Below are positions 14,479 through 16,277 of a stretch of DNA of 16,277 bases, one piece after another. Source of the stretch: Shinella sp. (GTDB taxonomy: Bacteria; Pseudomonadota; Alphaproteobacteria; Rhizobiales; Rhizobiaceae). The stretch spans positions 1-16,277 of the forward strand of contig QFQX01000070.1 of the NCBI GenBank assembly GCA_003248775.1, in the 5' to 3' direction. A model generated the notes under the pieces. The model ran no database searches, was not told where the DNA came from, and saw nothing but the letters and a program-made list of their open reading frames with translations. How positions within the stretch are numbered: position 1 is the first letter of the stretch; each line of letters opens with the position of its first letter. The position numbers were made by a program, and so were the translations under genes.

Positions 14479-15273
14479 ATGCAAGACTTCAATCCGTTTG
14501 AAATCATATCCGGCCATTATGACAGGGCTTTGGTTCTGCTCGGCGACCACGCGACGAACCACGTTCCGGAAAAATATGGCCGGCTCGGCCTTCCGGAATC
14601 CGCCTTCTCCCGACACATCGCTTACGACATCGGCATCGAGGCGCTGACGCGCCGGCTGGCCGCCATGCTCGGCGTGCCCGCGGTCATGAGCTGTTTCTCC
14701 CGCCTGCTGATCGACCCGAACCGCGGCGAGGACGATCCGACCCTCATCATGAAGATCTCGGACGGCGCGATCATCCCGGGCAATCATCCGATCACCGAAG
14801 AGGAATGGAACGAACGCATCGCCACCTATCACCGCCCCTATCACGAGGCAGTGAGCCACACGATCGCTGAAGTGGCGAAGGCATCCGGCAAGGCGCCGCT
14901 GGTGCTGTCGCTCCATTCCTACACGCCGTTCTGGAAAGAAGTCCCCCGCCCCTGGCACGCCGCCGTCCTATGGGACAGTGACAGGCGCGCCGCCGGGCAG
15001 TTGATAGACAGGCTCCGCCAGCCGGGCGACATTCTGGTCGGCGACAACGAACCCTATGACGGGGCGCTCAGAGGCGATACCATGTACCGGCATTGCATGA
15101 TGACGGGCATGCCTCACGCGCTTCTGGAGGTTCGGCAGGATCTGATCGGCAGCGAAGAAGGCGTTGAAGCCTGGGCCACCCGTCTTGCGCCGATCTTCGA
15201 AGCACTCAATGCAGACCCCGCGCTGCATGCCTATGAGGTCCATGTATCCCGTACCGGCCCCTACCCCGCCTGA
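14479..15273 (+). CDS. N-formylglutamate amidohydrolase family protein
   Basis: A 264-residue enzyme of the N-formylglutamate amidohydrolase family, which releases formate from N-formylglutamate at the end of one histidine-degradation route. Family features: LLGDHATNHVP (20-30, Asp23 and His24), SRLLIDPNRG (74-83), HRPYHEAV (118-125) and LSLHSYTP (143-150, His146). No hut genes are near, so the substrate here could differ; related proteins are annotated with broad substrate guesses. The start is uncertain. I chose ATG at 14479 because recognisable homology begins at PFEIISG; ATG at 14440 and GTG at 14404 are in frame, and none has a convincing ribosome binding site. It is divergent from DUF1036 and 118 bp before DUF1244. 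Confidence 0.85.
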   Translation: MQDFNPFEIISGHYDRALVLLGDHATNHVPEKYGRLGLPESAFSRHIAYDIGIEALTRRLAAMLGVPAVMSCFSRLLIDPNRGEDDPTLIMKISDGAIIPGNHPITEEEWNERIATYHRPYHEAVSHTIAEVAKASGKAPLVLSLHSYTPFWKEVPRPWHAAVLWDSDRRAAGQLIDRLRQPGDILVGDNEPYDGALRGDTMYRHCMMTGMPHALLEVRQDLIGSEEGVEAWATRLAPIFEALNADPALHAYEVHVSRTGPYPA

Positions 15274-15391
15274 GGCATGCGACAGGAGCCGGCCGGCACG
15301 TTTGCAGCGGCAACAAGAGATAGAGTGAAATACATTGCGCAAAGCGTGGTCCCGAGGGACCTCGACGCGTTTCAAAGACAGGACATACGCC

Positions 15392-15697
15392 ATGAGCAAG
15401 CCCGACGAACAGCAGCAGATCGAACTGGAAGCCGCAGCCTTCCGCCGCCTCGTTGCCCATCTGCGGGAGCGCAGCGACGTCCAGAACATCGACATGATGA
15501 ACCTGGCGGGATTTTGCCGCAATTGCCTGTCCAACTGGTATCTCGACGCCGCCAACAAGGCCGGCGTCGAACTGACCAGGGACGAATCCCGCGAACTCAT
15601 CTACGGCATGCCCTACGAGGAATGGAAAGCCCTTCACCAGAAGGAAGCAAGCGAGACGCAGAAAGCCGATTTCGAGCGCAACAAGCCGAAGGAGTAA
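15392..15697 (+). CDS. DUF1244 family protein
   Basis: A 101-residue soluble protein of the DUF1244 family, mostly helical. The signature is GFCRNCLSNWY (residues 40-50; Cys42 and Cys45) and YGMPYEEWKALHQ (71-83). The CxxC pair plus His23 and His82 could bind a metal, though this is not established. The function is unknown. ATG at 15392 is chosen over an in-frame upstream start at 15335 because AGGA precedes it and homology starts here. It is followed by gapR 182 bp later; this neighbour order appears to be common in rhizobia. A GGTCCC-GA-GGGACC palindrome at 15348-15361 lies 30 bp upstream of the start. Confidence 0.9.
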   Translation: MSKPDEQQQIELEAAAFRRLVAHLRERSDVQNIDMMNLAGFCRNCLSNWYLDAANKAGVELTRDESRELIYGMPYEEWKALHQKEASETQKADFERNKPKE

Positions 15698-15700
15698 GCG

Positions 15701-15792
15701 GAAGCCCTCAGAGCAATCCCCCGGATCGACGGCTTGGCAACAACGAGCAAGCAGACCCGCGACAAGAGGCCCTGAGAGCAAATCCCATCGAC
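15701..15792. repeat. Imperfect direct repeat between DUF1244 gene and gapR
   Basis: GAAGCCCTCAGAGCAATCCC at 15701-15720 recurs, slightly changed, as GAGGCCCTGAGAGCAAATCC at 15766-15785; both are followed by an ATCGAC core. The copies start 65 bp apart in the gapR upstream region. They could be two binding sites for one regulator or the degraded ends of an intergenic repeat. Confidence 0.4.
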
Positions 15793-15879
15793 CGAGATGC
15801 GCTTTAGGTCTTGACGCGGCCACGGCTTCGCGGCAGGTCAGCCCCACGAACGAATTCCGAGATATCAAGGAGATTATCA

Positions 15880-16143
15880 ATGTCTGATGCCCACGGCGTC
15901 GCCCGCGACCAACTCCGCGCCTTTGTCGAGCGCATCGAGCGTCTGGAAGAAGAAAAGAAGACCATCGCCGACGACATCAAGGACGTCTACGGCGAAGCCA
16001 AGTCCATGGGCTTCGACACCAAGATCCTCAAGAAGGTTATCGCGCTCCGCAAGAAGGACGAGCAGGAACGCATGGAAGAGGACCTGATCCTCGACACCTA
16101 CCTGCATGCCCTTGGCATGATCGAGAGCCCGCCGGAAGGCTGA
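15880..16143 (+). CDS. gapR: GapR-type nucleoid-associated protein (DUF2312)
   Basis: An 87-residue protein of the DUF2312 family. The Caulobacter member, GapR, encircles overtwisted DNA ahead of replication forks and RNA polymerase and helps type II topoisomerases. The sequence is almost wholly helical: a long coiled-coil helix (DQLRAFVERIERLEEEKKTI...), the basic DNA-contact segment MGFDTKILKKVIALRKKDEQ (about residues 47-66), and a short C-terminal helix pair (EEDLILDTYLHALGM). Length and motifs match full-length members. ATG at 15880 has AAGGAG at 15867-15872; the upstream in-frame extension to 15811 is not family-like. It ends 24 bp before a strong terminator. Confidence 0.93.
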   Translation: MSDAHGVARDQLRAFVERIERLEEEKKTIADDIKDVYGEAKSMGFDTKILKKVIALRKKDEQERMEEDLILDTYLHALGMIESPPEG

Positions 16144-16166
16144 GCCTCGCGTCATCGCGAACCATC

Positions 16167-16199
16167 AAAAAACCCGCCGGAATTTCCGGCGGGTTTTTT
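16167..16199. terminator. Rho-independent terminator after gapR
   Basis: CCCGCCGG (16173-16180) pairs with CCGGCGGG (16186-16193) around AATTT, flanked by A6 on the left and T6 on the right, so it works on both strands. It lies 24 bp after the gapR stop and is the strongest terminator in the window. Confidence 0.95.
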
Positions 16200-16202
16200 A
16201 CA

Positions 16203-16277
16203 GCATGTCGCGCAAAAGTGTGCAGCGGTTTTGCGGCAACGACATGCGATGAAACAAGGACTTAAAGCGTAGAGAGC
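16203..16277. repeat. Rhizobial intergenic palindromic repeat (RIME-like)
   Basis: A compound inverted repeat: outer arms GCATGTCG (16203-16210) and CGACATGC (16240-16247), inner arms CGCAAAA (16211-16217) and TTTTGCG (16229-16235), with GTGTGCAGCGG as the loop and a four-base bulge (GCAA) on the right. The tail (GAAACAAGGACTTAAAGCG) is also part of the sequence I recognise as repeated between genes in rhizobial genomes, similar to the elements called RIMEs. Assignment to that family is from memory and needs a genome search. The element runs to or past the window edge. Confidence 0.65.

Overview
The window reads as a stretch of core chromosome from an alphaproteobacterium of the Rhizobiales, most likely Rhizobiaceae (Rhizobium, Agrobacterium, Sinorhizobium or a close relative). 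The evidence is high GC, densely packed genes, and lineage-typical genes: a Cys-free 41-residue L36, DUF1036 next to pyruvate kinase, DUF1244 next to GapR (DUF2312), YdcH/DUF465 small proteins, and a compound intergenic palindrome of the type scattered through rhizobial genomes at the right edge. No genus can be fixed from the sequence alone.

Layout. Positions 1-290 hold only the last ~67 codons of an ABC-exporter ATPase; the DNA upstream does not encode the Walker B/D-loop region that should be there, so the gene is broken or the sequence is joined there. From 302 to 8364 almost everything is on the minus strand: a flavoprotein dehydrogenase with a palindromic operator-like site upstream; a TolQ/MotA-like plus MotB/OmpA-like gene pair; an inositol monophosphatase (SuhB type); and a close cluster of a divergent ThiE-like protein, a secreted Sel1-repeat protein and an MgtC/DUF4010 membrane protein. 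A small ArsR-family regulator (8585-8845, plus) is divergent from that cluster. Two DUF465 small genes lie head to head (9015-9191 minus, 9429-9632 plus). The second leads into purE and purK, which overlap by 3 nt (ATGA) and encode the two-step conversion of AIR to CAIR in purine synthesis. A strong terminator, rpmJ and a secreted TPR protein follow.

A shared bidirectional terminator (12311-12334) separates the TPR gene from a minus-strand DUF1036-pyk pair whose stop and start codons overlap. Divergent from this pair are an N-formylglutamate amidohydrolase-like enzyme, DUF1244, and the nucleoid protein GapR, closed by an excellent Rho-independent terminator and then the repeat element.

Novelty: I see no defence island, prophage, CRISPR array or biosynthetic cluster. 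The best candidates for a second look are the two-gene ion-driven-motor-like envelope complex (2145-4218), the ThiE-like protein lacking family hallmark motifs, the broken ABC gene at the left edge, the 18-bp palindrome at 1982-1999, the terminator between purK and rpmJ, and the intergenic repeats. Most of the window is ordinary housekeeping sequence.
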